This document shows positions 37,206-50,610 of a stretch of DNA of 64,000 nucleotides, in pieces. The translations under genes were made by a program, and so were the position numbers. The first letter of the stretch is position 1, and each line of letters begins with the position of its first letter. The stretch is from Siphonodentalium dalli. Its lineage: Eukaryota > Mollusca > Scaphopoda > Gadilida > Siphonodentaliidae. The stretch covers positions 177,545,956 through 177,609,955 of the forward strand of contig CP136063.1 in the NCBI GenBank assembly GCA_032622095.1. The letters are read 5' to 3'. The notes beneath the pieces are model-generated. The model was given only the letters and a program-made list of their open reading frames with translations, ran no database searches and had not been told where the DNA came from.

Positions 37206-38561
37206 TAGTCCAAGTCTTCTCGTACTAAAGCCGGCTAAGATATTGGGATGGAGGTGCCGGTCTTTAGTCCGAGTTCGTCCCGTATAGTCTCTTATGACAC
37301 GACTTACGCCCACGATCTGTGGCGGGAATCTGTGTTGTATTTTACTCGATTTACCTAATAAATCAATACATGATGCTATATACATCGGAAAGAGAGACAT
37401 ATTATGGTCATAATGGTGTATAATAATCTAACTTTCATGTTACATCACGCATAGAATATTCCGGTTGATTGTCACCAACATCGCTGTTTTTATATTTTGT
37501 TTACTTAACTGAAAGCCGAAGTCAGGTTCCGAAGAATTCCGGCATTGTCCGCTGGGTATTCTAGTTTCCGTTTCTATATATAGCGCGGGGTTTTCCGAAC
37601 AAAATGGCGAAAACCTATCGCCCCAAAGTCCAGTTTCCTATGTGCTTTGAGAACAATTCCCGCACTAAAAACTTAATGACATAATGGAGGATCAGAACGG
37701 TAGTTTTGTTGACAATTTTCGCAAGCAACTTGTCAAAATTGGAGCAAATTAGAACTCTTATGTCTGACTTGCCATGCGTGTGATGTGCATTTTGATTTGT
37801 GTGTTGATAAAATAATCGGAGAACCGAATCACACAGTTTCGAAATATAGTTCTTCCGTTTCAGTGGGACTTTTCAAACTTAAGGTTCAAAATGTATACAA
37901 ATTTTGTTTGATTTTTTTGTGTGCATGACAAGAGCAATATATTGCCCTGTTCGCTTAGTATATATCTTAATTTCGCGGAAGTCCACCAAATGTGGGTGAA
38001 ATGTAGCACCATATAAGGCATATTATTTATTCTAATGCTCGTTGTGTTTACACTGTTTTAAACTTTGAGAGGGTTATAATTCCCGTAATTTATTTAATGT
38101 ATTACATTTATATCTCCAATGTTTAATTAATCTATTTATTTTTTATTTATTGACACACATAATTACGATTACAATGGAGAATTCATCGTAATTTGCGTTG
38201 TTAGTCCAAAATCTACGGAATATTTTCAACGGAAAATGCCGAACACAGTTCGCGAGGTCAACTGAGTTCGCATACTTTTCAAAAATTGTAAACATTGCGA
38301 TAAATGTCTCTTTTCGCATTAAATTACCGCTTTCAATTCACAACTGATATGGGTTTCAGATCAAATAGCATGTCATCTGTTGAAAATATCCGTTTATTGT
38401 CGCAATTGTGATATTTTATTTCATATAATTGTGGTTTTATTTGAGCGGATCACCAACGCTTAAGTCGTGTCATAGGAATGCATGGGCCTGGAACTCGGAC
38501 TAAAGACCGGCACCTCCATCCAAATATCTTAGCCGGCTTTAGTACGAGAAGACTTGGACTA
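37206..38561. mobile_element. TIR element with 9-bp target duplication (Mutator-like size)
   Basis: Inverted ends of about 75-80 bp begin TAGTCCAAGTCTTCTCG and are flanked by GTAATATGG at 37197-37205 and 38562-38570. Length is 1,356 bp. From ATG at 37604 a frame reads FPMCFENNSRTKNLMT, then the signal shifts frame through a C-x2-C-like stretch (CLTCHAC) to DKIIGEPNHTVSKYSSS. The same sequence occurs on the minus strand at 46870-47770. It may be a captured or degenerate host gene piece. Confidence 0.75.
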
Positions 38562-38570
38562 GTAATATGG

Positions 38571-38752
38571 TAATTACAAAAACTACAAAAAATACTCGAC
38601 AGCAACACTTTTGTATTTTCGCATTCCGGCTATCTGCCATCCATAACATTACTTCGTACTCAACAGACTTTCAAATAATGGAAATCTGGTTTCCTTATTC
38701 TACGACTGAGTGACTATAGAAACCAACAACAACATTTGAGTACGGTAACCAT
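38571..38752 (-). mobile_element. Fragment of the 54868-type TTAA element
   Basis: The reverse complement shares GTTGTTGTTGGTTTCTATAG and the CGGAATGC, AAAATACAAA and TCGAGTA blocks with 54868-55450. Its outer end meets TTAA at 38753-38756. The inner part is cut off next to the TIR element ending at 38561. Confidence 0.6.
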
Positions 38753-39151
38753 TTAATATGAAAGTAGAGACCATTAGGGAATTTACATTGTATTCAAAAC
38801 GCGTGAGTTTAGTTAGATTGGTATGCTGCTGCTGTTGTTGTTGTTGTTGTAACCTGATGATTGGAACATTGGATACATTTTTAAGGGAGCTCAGCCAAAC
38901 ATGAATCGTTCTTATTATGGCAGATTGTGGTATTACCGTTGAAAGAGCCTACATGGTTGTTGGAATGTAAGTATTCGAAAACTGACGGTCAAGTTACTCA
39001 GGGCCATGAAGATACGTCAACCAATAAATCTCACACAAAGCGGTTTTGATTTTAAATTTATTTAAAACAGACATAAATGTTTGTCCGATCGACGCAATAA
39101 ACTAGTACATGAGCTGTGGAAATTCATAATGCGCCTTAAAAGAATTGTTAA

Positions 39152-39575
39152 AGGTACTCAATCCAATCAGAGGGTCCCCATATCACCGAGATACAACAAC
39201 AACATTTCTTCAAATCGATTAGTTGCAACAAAATAATGCTAACCACTGTGAACTATGGTATCAAATTTCCCAAAACGTGTTATTTAGCAACATTTTGTTC
39301 AACGAAATATGGCCGTATATCACTTGAGAATTCACGAAATTTGCCATATTACCACTTGTATTTAGAGATATCCATTTTCATCCGCAATTTTGACCGAGAT
39401 CATCATTTTGACGGCGTGTTTCTGGGCCACAAACAATTGAAATAACAAACTTTTTAAAATGCGATATCTGATCACTCTGAGCTTTGATGGTAGGTTCCTC
39501 GACTAGAATCAAATATGTTTTACCCCCGAAGCCAACGAAATAGTAGTTTAGGGTGTTTAATCGGATTGAGGACCT
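39152..39575 (-). mobile_element. TTAA-flanked miniature element, copy 2 (inverted)
   Basis: TTAA at 39148-39151 and 39576-39579 flanks ends AGGTACTCAATCC and GGATTGAGGACCT, which match inverted at 12 of 13 bases. The interior is the reverse complement of the copies at 24845 and 61331. Confidence 0.75.
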
Positions 39576-40080
39576 TTAATTGCTGAAAACTCAAATTTAT
39601 AAATGAAATTTACAAGAAAAATAGGTATCGATTTTGTCCCGATTTTGAACACCAACCATACAACAACAATGATGTTCTTAAATGCACACAACCCCATTCA
39701 CTCGTAAGTGCAATAACTGACCCAAGCACGAGATAGCTAGCCCAACCACAAGCGCTGCACTGTTAGACCAAGTCACCTCGGTCCACGCCAGCTTGGATAT
39801 CGGTTCGTTTGATGTTGTTTTGGACCGAGTCTCATACTATTCTATAACGGACTTTGCGTCCAGAATCGTGGGCTAAATCGAGTTATTACGCCACAAGGTG
39901 GTGTAAGCTGTTTTACAGTTTTCATGTTCGAGTGGACGATCGATAATCCACTGGGCGAATGTATTATGGTTAGGTATTTTTTCGTACTTGAGTATAAACC
40001 GTACCGATAGAGTCACGATAGTCCGACAAATATTAGCACATGTGTTTACGTCACCGGTGTAATTGTGGGGACATGTTTCT

Positions 40081-40810
40081 ATTATGAAGGTTCGCTATCC
40101 CGAATGTCCACTATTCCGAAGGTTCTCTATTCTGAATATTTGCTATTTCGAAGGTTCACTATTCCGAAGGTTCGCTATTCCGAATGTTCTCTATTCCGAA
40201 GGTTTTTGTTATTTTTAGGTTAATTCTATATTCTAAAGTATTGAGAGGGTTCATTATCACGAAGATTCTTTTTATGGAGTGTGTGCTCACATCCGAACGG
40301 ATCCTGCGCGCATACCTATACAGATACAGGAGGAAATAACTTAGAACATTAAATGTGATTTTGTTTTGTTTTCGCGGGTTTTCTTGAGATTTAATGTCAT
40401 TACTTGTCCCATACCTTTGAATTCTTGGCATATAATATGAATGTTGTGGTATATATGGACCCTCCTGCATTGGGATATGACACAGGTACAGTTGACTTAA
40501 GTGCTCTTCTGTGTGGGCTCCAATTTGGGGTTCAATATTTTAAGGGCCAAATTTAGAATTTTATGGGCCATACATTTGAACTCTGGGCATATAATATGAA
40601 TATTGGGGGGCATGTCTCTATTCCGAAGGTTCACTATCCCGAAAGTCCACTATTTCGAAATTTCTCTGAATGTTCGCTATTCCGAAGGTTCACCAATCCG
40701 AAGGTTCGTTATTCCGAAGGTTCTCTATTCCGAAGGTTTTTGTTATTTTAAGGTTAATTCTATATTCTAAAGTATTGAGAGGGTTCATTATCACGAAGAT
40801 TCTTTTTATG
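40081..40810 (+). repeat. Direct repeat of about 190 bp built on a TATTCCGAAGGTTC motif
   Basis: 40081-40275 and 40615-40810 match, including the run TTAATTCTATATTCTAAAG and TATCACGAAGATTCTTTTT. Within each, a roughly 13-bp motif (CTATTCCGAAGGTT) repeats six to eight times. Confidence 0.8.
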
Positions 40811-41388
40811 AAGGAAATAACTTAAAACATTAAATGTGATTTTGTTTTGTTTTCGCGGGTTTCCTTGAGTTTAATGTCATTACGTATGACCTTATTTCTC
40901 ATTACATATTCACGCCAAGCAGCCCACACAATTGCTATGTTTCCATGCGATTTAATGTCATTACGTGTGACCTAATATCTCAATAATCTGAGGCAAGAGT
41001 ACGCCTGCTAAAGGCGAATTATAACAGTGGGGCTATAACACTTAATGAATACTGGAGGCTATAACAAACTGCGCAGCAGAAATTCGCTGAATAGACGAGT
41101 ATGAGATGAGCCTAACTGCAATTTTGACTTTGTTTAAAGGCCCACTTAATTTTCAAGTCATTGATTTTTTTATAGTATATACGGTTTTAATAACAATTTA
41201 TGCCATAAAATTTGAATAAAATACTATAATTCATCATTTGAAACGCAGAATACTTCTATCTCCTAGTTTGAAACACCTTTAAAAAACCGCGACAAGTCGT
41301 GCGTCGTATATCTAGCAATTAGCAACTACCATGTCCTCTTCGGCTTTCCATAGATTTCAACGTAATTTGATACTTAGGGGTATTTGTG

Positions 41389-41763
41389 TCCGGGAAGTGT
41401 TTTGGACGGGTCAAATCGTGACCCCGACCTGACCTTGACATTTAAAACTGCCAATGCAAGGTAAATTTGGGTAAAACGGACGAATTTCGGCAAAATTTGA
41501 TACATAGGGATGCTTTTGTCCGGGGAGTGTTTTGAACGGGTCAAATCGTGACCTCGGCGTGACCTTGACCTTCAATGTGGTCAATCAAAGGTCAAATCGG
41601 GTAAACGGATGGATTTCGACGAAATTTGATACCTATGGGTGCTTTTGTCGGGGGAGTGTTTTGGACGGGTCAAATCATGACTCCGACCTTACCTTGACCT
41701 TCAAAATTGTTAATTAAAGGTCAAGTGGGGTAAAACGGACGGATTTCGACGAAATTTGATACC
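41389..41763 (+). repeat. Approx. 128-bp tandem repeat, three units
   Basis: Units start at GTCCGGG (41389, 41517, and GTCGGGG near 41648) and contain ACGGGTCAAATCGTGAC, TGACCTTGAC and AAATTTGATACCTA. More of the same follows the palindromic element to about 46340. Related blocks lie at 10620-11060 and, inverted, at 295-375. Confidence 0.8.
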
Positions 41764-41766
41764 TAG

Positions 41767-44700
41767 TAGTCCGGCCGCCAGTTCACGGATGCGTGTTTTG
41801 GCGTATAAAGTTTTTTTCTCTGCGGATTTTGTAAATTCAGGTATCCGACATCAATATTTTATCGGCTGGCCATCTGTCAGCCTTGAGCAATTTTTTTTAT
41901 AGCGCCCTAAAAAGTATACCCCCCCCCCCAATTTTTTTCACAGACGTAAAACCAGTTACTTGGAATTTATTGCAAACTCACATGACTAATCTAGTAATAT
42001 ATATATATATTCATGAAGCTAAGGTATAATGACACTATTTTGGCCCAAAATTGAAACTCACCATCCAAGATGGCCACCAAAATGGCCGCCGGAAGTTGAA
42101 AATATATAATTTTTTCACAATTATCTTCTAGATCAGTTCATGATGTTTGGAACTGGTTGAGTAATATGACTTTATTTTGTATTTTTTATATTAACTGATC
42201 ATTGGAGCAATTACATATGCCATTATTGGGGTCCTATCCGCTTGTGATCCCTCAAAAATTCGATTTTGCAGAAAGCGGTATAAAATTTCACAAAAAATCA
42301 CAACTGGGATTCTAGTCATATTTCAACAAGACATGAACAGAAGGTTGCAATTATGTGAGGCATACCATTACCTATGAATATTCCAACTCATTGGAACCAA
42401 AATTCTTACTTTGGCTCAAAATGGCTGCCAAAATGGCCGCCAAAATATGGAAAATGGTAAATATTGCCCTAGGGTGTCCCGCAATCGCTTACAAGTTGTG
42501 GTTGATGTACAAAATTGGCTATTCTGCCTTCTATACATTGAATACTAACATGTCTGCTGCACCATGGTTAATTGTTACTGTTATCGCCACTGACATCACC
42601 AAACATATTGGACTTTTCTCTCAAAAACTTGACATAAATATCGGCAAAAATTAACTATTCAGGTTTGGATCATTTTTTCTAGTAATATGTAACTATCTTT
42701 AGATTGAAAGGTGTTTATTGTATTGGTCTATCTTAAATGTGTCACACTACGGTGTTTATAGACCAAATTGCTCAAAATGGCTCCCAAAATGGCAATCAAA
42801 TTGGTAAAAGTTATTTTTTAACATATATCATTATAACATTATATATATATATATATAACATTATTCTCTGCGTTATCCGAAAATGTAGCAAATTGTGACT
42901 CACTTGGTTATTATACGTGTTAGGTAATTAACTGACAACTAAATGTTCTATTATGATTGTCCCAGTTCCGAATGGGGCATGACAAATTCATTTTAAAGTA
43001 TGGAAATTTGCGGAGAACCTCTTTTGTGATTCTGACCATATTATTGAAAGGAAATGGGCAGAACTTTGAGACGGAACTGAGATGAACCATAATGTGTGGC
43101 TCTTCTGGTCCATTGTGATAAACCAATATCAACTGGATACAGGATGGTTGCCAAGATGGTAGCCAGGGAGTTACTCCATGTGAGGTGAATAGGTATACAT
43201 GGAGTTAATGTATGTCATGAATGATGTGAATATTTATACAATGAGTGACTATATGGTTATGAGTGTGTTGTCCATAGTGAGATGTATGGGTATACATGGA
43301 GAGGTCATGGTCATGTGTTGGGTGAATCGGTATGAATGGTGTGACTGTATGGTGTATGGTTGTGTGTATCATGTACGGGTGCACATTGTGTGCCTGTATG
43401 TACATTGATGTGGTGTATGGATGTAGCTACATGGTCATCTATGTATTGATTATATATATATGGAGTGGCTGTAAGGTCATGGATGGGATGTACATGTGTT
43501 TATGTATGCTCACGAATGGGATGTGTGGATAAATAATGAGTGATTTTGTGGTCAGGGGTAATGTGTATGGTATACATATTCACCTCACCATTGGCCATAT
43601 CACTCACTGTATCCTTATTTGTCACACCATAGCCGAATAGCCACGAAAGATATACTAAAACACACAGCCATGTCAGTATAGTCACTCCATGTGAGCATAT
43701 GCACATCATCCGTGGCCATATAGCCACTCGCTATATACACATACACCTCGCCCATGACCATATAGCAACACGATTGTATATCCGCATAACCTACACATGA
43801 CCATACCGCCACGAGTTGCCAAGCAGGAACACCAGGTATACTCACACACCTGACAATTTAGTCACTTCCTGCATATATATTCATTACATTGATGATCATA
43901 CAGTCACTCCTTGTATACCTACTCATCACACCATTGACCATACAGTCACTACCTGTATACATATTCCACACACAGTCATATAACCACTCGATATATACAT
44001 ATGAAGCTCACCCTAGACCATAGAGTCACTCCAGGTATACATATGCACCTCACTACTGGCCATTCAGTCCTTCCAGATATATAAAATCCCGCACACACGA
44101 CCACTCATACCATCCATACTTGCATATACACCTCACACATGATAATTCAGCAATGCGCTGTATAATCATACACGCCATCCATGATCATACAGCTAATCCC
44201 TACACACCCACCAATGATAATACATCCACGATATATATACATATACATCCCATCCATTACTACAAGGACACTTCCTATATACCCACACGATAATGTCCAC
44301 CCAGCTTACTCCAGGTATGCATATAGACTTCAATCATGACAGTACAGTCATTCCCTGTATACCACACATTACCCGTAACCATAAAATCACTCACTATTTA
44401 TACACACACCCCATCCATGCTGATACAGAAAACACATGTACATCCCACCCATGACCTTACAGTCACTCCATATATACATAATCAATACATAGATGACCAT
44501 GTAGATATATCCATACACCACACCAATGTCCATACAGGCACACCGGATGCACCCGTACGGGATAGACACAACCATACACCATACAGTGACTCCATGCATA
44601 CCGATACACCCCACACCTGACCATGACCTCTCCCTGTATACCCATACATCTCACTATGGACAACACAAGCATAACCATATAGTCACTCATTGTATACATA

Positions 44701-46174
44701 TTCACATCATTCATGACATACACTAACTCCATGTATACCTATTCACCTCACCTCTGATCATAGAGTAACTCCATGTCTACCATATTGGCATCAATCCTGT
44801 ATCCAGTTGATATTGGTTTATCATAATTGATCAGAAGAGCCATATATTATGTTTCATCTCAGTTCCGTCTCAAAGTTCGGCCCATTTTCTTTCAATAATA
44901 TGGTCAGAATCACAAAAGAGGTTCTCCGCAAATTGCCATACTTTAAAATGAATTTGTCATGCCCCATACGGAACTGAGACAACCATAATAGAACATTTAG
45001 TTGTCAGTTAATTACCTATCACGTATAATAACCAAGTGAGTCACAATTTGCTACATTTTCGGATAACGCAGATAATAATGTTATATATATAATATTATAA
45101 TGATATATGTAAAAAAAATTTTTTTAACAATTTGGTTGCCATTTTGGAAGCCATCTTGAGCAATTTGGTCTATAAACACCATAGTGTGACATATTCAAGA
45201 TAAACCAATACAATAAACACCTTTTAATCCAAAGATAGTTACATATTACAAGACAAAATGGTCCAAACCTGAAAAGTAAATTTTTGCCGATATTTATGTC
45301 AAGTTTTTGAGAGAAAAGTCCAATATTTTTGGTGATGTCAGTGGTGGCAACAGTAACAATTAACCATGGTGCAGCAGACATGTTAGTATTCAATGTATAG
45401 AATGCATAATAGCGAATTTTGTATATCAACCACATCTTGTAAGCGATTGCAGGGCACCATAGGGCAATATTTATCATTTTCCATATTTTGGCGGCCATTT
45501 TGGCAGCCATTTTGAGCCAAAGTAAGAATTTTGGTTCCAGTGAGTTGGAATATTCATAAGTAATGGTATGCCTCACTTAATTGTAACCTTCTGTTAATTT
45601 CTTGTTGAAATATGACTAGAATCCCAGTTGTGATTTTTTGTAAAATTTTATACCGCGTTCTATAAAATCGAATTTTTGAGGGATAACAAGAGGATAGGAC
45701 CCCAATAATTGCATGTTTAATTGCTCCAATGATCAGTTAAAATACAAAATACAAAATAAAGTCATATTACTCAACCAGTTCCAAACAGCATGAACTGATC
45801 TAGAAGATATTTGAGAAAAAATGCCATATTTTCAACTTCCGGCGGCCATTTTGGTGGCCATCTTGGATGGTGAGTTTCAATTTTGGCCCAAAATAGTGTC
45901 ATTATGTCTTAGCTTCATAAAAATATATACATTTTACTAGATTAGTCATGTGAATTTGCAACAAATTCCAAGTAACTGGTTTTACGTCTGGGGAAATCTG
46001 GGGGGGGGGGGGTATACTTTTTAGGGCGCTATAAAAAAAATTGCTCAAGGCTGACAGATGGCCAGCCGATAAAATCTTGTTGTCGGATACCTGAATTTAC
46101 AAAATCCGCAGAGAAATAAACTTTATACGCGAAAACAAGCATTCGTGAATTCCGGGTGTTTGGCGACCGGACTA
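41767..46174. mobile_element. 4.4-kb palindromic element, TAG target duplication
   Basis: The ends TAGTCCGG and CCGGACTA are flanked by TAG at 41764-41766 and 46175-46177. The flanking 128-bp repeat rejoins cleanly across it (cctag | gggtac). Arms of about 1.75 kb (to about 43525, and from about 44400) surround a satellite-bearing loop. Poly-C and poly-G runs sit at matching arm positions (about 41920 and 46005). No transposase frame is seen. Confidence 0.82.
43525..44400 (+). repeat. Approx. 42-bp satellite in the palindrome centre
   Basis: Degenerate units contain CAGTCACTCC, TGTATACCTA and TCACACCATTGACCATA, about 42 bp apart. The satellite runs into both arms. It is the same satellite as at 13636-16420. 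Confidence 0.75.
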
Positions 46175-46177
46175 TAG

Positions 46178-46340
46178 GGGTACTTTTCTCCGGGGTGGGC
46201 GTGTTTTGGACGGGTCAAATAATGACCCTGACCTGACCTTGACTTTCGAAATAGTCAATTCAAGGTCAAATCGCGTCTTTCGCCGGAAATCAGATGGGAA
46301 ACAGCCCGGACGAAGTCGGGCCCATCAGCTTGTGTAATAA
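46178..46340 (+). repeat. Continuation of the 128-bp repeat
   Basis: TTTTGGACGGGTCAAATAATGACC and CAAGGTCAAATCGCG resume right after the TAG flank of the palindromic element. Confidence 0.7.
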
Positions 46341-46869
46341 AGAAGACAGTTTGAAGAATGTATAACACGAGAAACTGGAAAACTTGAAATATGGAAGTAT
46401 GCAAATTTCCCACATAAAATTGAAAGCTAGTTTATAGTATAATTATATTATAATTTATATTTATGGCTAATAATATGATATTGGTGGCGTTACCATTTCT
46501 GACTATGGTTTTCTTGTCTTGCTTGTATGTCTTCTGATTAGGTCAAATTGAAGTTTTGCGTGTATGAAGATTGGGGGCATCCTTTCCCAAGCATGATATC
46601 AAACATGCATGCGTATATCATAGGTATGTTAATATGTCAAAGCAACGAGCTTTATAAGTAATCAAAGCCTTGTATTATATCAGAAATCAGAAAATGCATG
46701 TAAACAATACATTTAAACGATCGTATCATCGCTATACCTTTTTCTATCACGACAATTGATTTGTAGCATTTTAAAGACAGACTAATCGCGGACATGTGAT
46801 GATTAATCACATGCAGGGGCAAACTCCCTGCAGGGTTTACCTCCCTTGGTGACTCGGTAAGACCGCTGC

Positions 46870-47770
46870 TATCGGCGACATTTTACCCACATTTGGTGGA
46901 CTTCCGCGATATTAAAATATATACTACGGCTACGTGCATACGCTGGTAAGATTGCACGGTATGTTTTTGCGGGCATTTCGTCATAGAAAACCACATGGTG
47001 CCAGAATATGAATGGAACCGTGCACATAACATCCATCTTTACCAAAGTGAAAGTCATGAGAAGTAGCATTTATCGTAACAGTGCTATTGGAATTTGCCTT
47101 CAAATACCTGCATGATTTATTCTTGCGAGATAATTGCATGATATTTACAGGCAAATTCCGGTACCATCGTTACTAGTGGAACTACAGAGAGTTAACTTCG
47201 CACGTAGTTAGCTGTGACACAGATGCACTTTATGTGCTTATTTCCGTTCATATTATGGCACCCTATATCGTTTTCTACGACGAAATGCCTGCAGAGCCTA
47301 TCATGCAAAGTTGCCAGTGTGTGAACGTACCCTAAGCAATTAAGCTGTGCAAAATGCTGCTTTTATTAAGCACACAAAATATCGAACAAAATGTGTGTGG
47401 TTTCGTACCTTAAGTTTGGAAAGTCCAACTAGAATCAAAGAACTATATTTCGAAACGGTGTGATTCGGTTCTCCGATTATTTTATCAACACAAAAATCTA
47501 AATTTACGCACATGGACGACAATGTCCGGACAACACGCATGGCAAGTCAGACACAAGAGTTCTAATTTGCTTCAATTTTGACGAGTTGCTTGTGAAAATC
47601 CTCAACAAAACTACCGCTCTGATCCTCAATTCTGTCATTAAGTTTTTAGTGCGGGAATTGTTCTCAAAACACATAAGAAATTTGACTTTGGGGCGATCGG
47701 TTTTCGCAATTTTGTATGGAAAACCCCGTGCTATATATATATAAACGGAAACTAGTACCCAGCCGGTGAC
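46870..47770 (-). mobile_element. Second copy of the internal part of the 37206 element
   Basis: The reverse complement matches 37560-38010 closely (FLMCFENNSRTKNLMTE, DKIIGEPNHTVSKYSS, and the cell-free stretch around TTCGCGGAAGTCCACCAAAT), with a longer middle. No matching TIR edge was identified, so the ends are approximate. The reading frames are broken. Confidence 0.6.
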
Positions 47771-48769
47771 AGAGTCAGAAAGGAAGTTTTGACTGGTGCG
47801 CTCTGGTAGAGATTGATGTAGGGGCTTACGTGAATGTCCGAACTCCATGTGTACATGTAGCACATCTTGGGTTTAAACCACTGTATGAGTTCCAGACATC
47901 AGCTATCCGAATGTCCACATCGAAGGTTTACAGGCTACATTAGGCCACTATAGTCACGGAATGTCCTGCAGTGCATGTATATATCTTTGTTGCATTTTAC
48001 ATGTCAGCTGTGGGCTTGGATGCTGAACCTTTTTTTTTACTAGTTTAAAGTGATGTTAAAGGGACACAACAATCTTCCCCGGTATACCCCGATTGACTGA
48101 AGCAATAACATATATATATATACGGCGGAATCCCGCAGATAACTATTTTTAGCCACAATTCCAATCCGCGCGATCCGATTGGTCGGCGATCTTTCGTCAC
48201 CAATTTATTACGATTGTTTTGAGAATAATCTCTCATTCTCAAGACCAAATAAATTAATTAAAACTTAATTAGTTAGAACGCATATTTGAGTTAGATTATC
48301 GGAGTTTTATCTCCGTGTATGTTGTGTTGAATGGGAATGTTGGGTCCTCACATATGAAATCAACGATTATTGCCTGCAAAACTTGTCAAAAACTCGGTTC
48401 GAATTGAAGTTCGTGTTATCAGATCAGGCTATGTTGTTGACATTCTAATTGAATATTGTCAACAGCGGGAATTCTCATCCTGATGACCCAGGAGAGTGAC
48501 TCAGGTCACAATTAATGGGAACTTTTGGAGAACCTATCGTTCAAACACGCAGATTTAAAAAAAACAGTGTGGGTAGATCAGTAGCGTCAGAAAAATGTAC
48601 ATGTAGCAAGTGCAATTTGACACTAAAATTTACATGTATGGCTTTGGACTGGACTGGCCGCAGTAGGCCTACACTAGTACAGGCCTTGCAGATTCAAATT
48701 GAACTAAAGTCTCCAACAGTGACCTGTAGTATTAAAATAACTAATTTCAAAATGTGTGGCCCAGTATTG

Positions 48770-49261
48770 TGGGATGCCAAATTGACATTTAATAAATAAT
48801 TGAGCTTAAGCGCAATAAGGAATCCCTTATTAGCGCAATAAGGAAAAATCTAATTGCCCTTAAGCACAATAAGAGATTCCTTATTCCGTTTAAGCGCAAT
48901 AAGGATTTTCCTTATTGGGCTTAAGTGCAATAAGAATATTCCTTATTGCGCTTAAGCGGAAATAAGGAATATTACATAAACTCCCTATAATTCCAATAGT
49001 GTAGTCCATGGTGCAATGGGTGGAGTTTATTGGTCACATGGTGACTTTCCACGTGTAGGCCTATTCAGATTCCATCAGATTCTATCCCTGTTAACAGGCA
49101 AATATAGGATAATTCTACTATTTTCTCATGAGGGAGATATTAATTGCACTTAAGCGCAATAAGGATGTATTGCGGTTAAGCGTATAATAAGGAATGTTCT
49201 TAATAAGATTCCTTATTGCGCTTAAGCTCAATTATTTATTAAATGTCAATTTGGCATCCCA
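48770..49261. mobile_element. Palindromic TTAAGCGC element, copy A
   Basis: TIRs start TGGGATGCCAAATTGACATT and run through AATAAATAATTGAGCTTAAG into many GCGCTTAAGCGCAATAAGGA palindromes. The core (CTCCCTATAATTC, CTGTTAACAGG) is in the opposite orientation to copy B. Confidence 0.75.
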
Positions 49262-49317
49262 TACAGTATAAGATATATTGGGAGGAGGGTAGATCATGCC
49301 ATGAATCTCTACTCTTA

Positions 49318-49810
49318 TGGGATGCCAAATTGACATTTAATAAATAATTGAGCTTAAGCGCAATAAGGAATCTCTTATTGCGCTTAACGCTTAAGGAATA
49401 TTCTTATTGCGCTTAAGCGCAATTAGATCTTCCCTTATTCGCTTAAGCGCAATAAGAACATCCCTTATTGCCCTTAACCGCAATTACATCCTTATTGCGC
49501 TTAAGCGCAATTATTATCTCCCTCATGAGATCACCCCTCTGCAAATAGTAGAATTATCATATATTGCCTGTTAACATGGATAGATATTGATTGCACCATG
49601 GACTAAACCATTTGAATTATAGGGAGTTTATGTAATATTCCTTATTGCGCTTAAGCGCAATAAGAATCTCTTATTGCGCTTAAGCGCAATAAGGAATCTC
49701 TTATTGCTCTTAAGCACAATAAGGAATTTTCTTATTGCGCTTAAGCGCAATAAGGGATTCCTTATTGCGCTTAAGCTCAATTATTTATTAAATGTCAATT
49801 TGGCATCCCA
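49318..49810. mobile_element. Palindromic TTAAGCGC element, copy B
   Basis: Same ends as copy A. The core is the reverse complement of A (CCTGTTAACATGG, GAATTATAGGGAG). Flanked by TA on both sides (TTA|TGGG and CCCA|TA). Only 56 bp separate it from A. Confidence 0.75.
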
Positions 49811-50389
49811 TATACTCTGGCTAATATGACTTTGGGGCATAGATTTGGGCCATAGCTATGGCCATATAGCAATAATGTGGTGTCACTGTATAAGGGCTTG
49901 CTTACCTGATATGGTGTACTTATTGACTTAAATCGGGTGAAAAACCCTATTGTCATATTATCAGCATCCCTGTCCCAAAAATTGGTGTTTCATTCCGGGA
50001 GCTTTGATGTCTCACTCCTCGAGCTCTGGTAGTTTTATTAAATCAGCAGCTCTTGCACAGATCTATAGTATTTCTAGGTCATATACTGTAGCGCGAATAT
50101 GGTGTCACTGAGGACCTGCTTCCCTAATATGGTGTACCTGTATATGTACTCGAAAATCAAAGTTGCCCCAACTAATACAGAAGTTAATACTACCACGAGT
50201 TGCCACAACTAAAACAGAAGGTAGTGCTATTGCGAGTCTACCATTTCGATAAAGAACTTAGGCTTGCTCCCATGCAAACCAATGAAAACAAGAGGTGATA
50301 TGTCAATAAGAGCTAAGGTTGAGTTATGGATAAACCTATTTATTCACCAGGGGTGTTTAGTTACATACATGTATAACCATGAAATGCGC

Positions 50390-50610
50390 TTAAGATTAGG
50401 CAATTGATTGTGCGTAAGCAAAATTGATTGCGCTTAAGCACAAATAATTATGTTTTCAAGAACAAATCACTATGCTTAATCACAATCGATTGCACTTAAG
50501 AGCAATGATTGCTCTTAAGCACAATGATAAGTTCAACTAATTGTGCTTAAGTGTAATTATTTGTGCTTAAGTGCAATTAATTGCACTTAAGTGCACTTCA
50601 TTATTAAATG
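50390..50610. repeat. Degraded relative of the TTAAGCGC element
   Basis: Repeated GCTTAAGCACAAT-type palindromes are followed by TTATTAAATGACAATTTGGCCTCCCA, resembling the TIR of copies A and B. The left end is missing. Confidence 0.6.

Noticed and set aside
43199-44732. Paired open frames with similar proteins on opposite strands
   Set aside because: They are the two arms of the palindromic element read in opposite directions.
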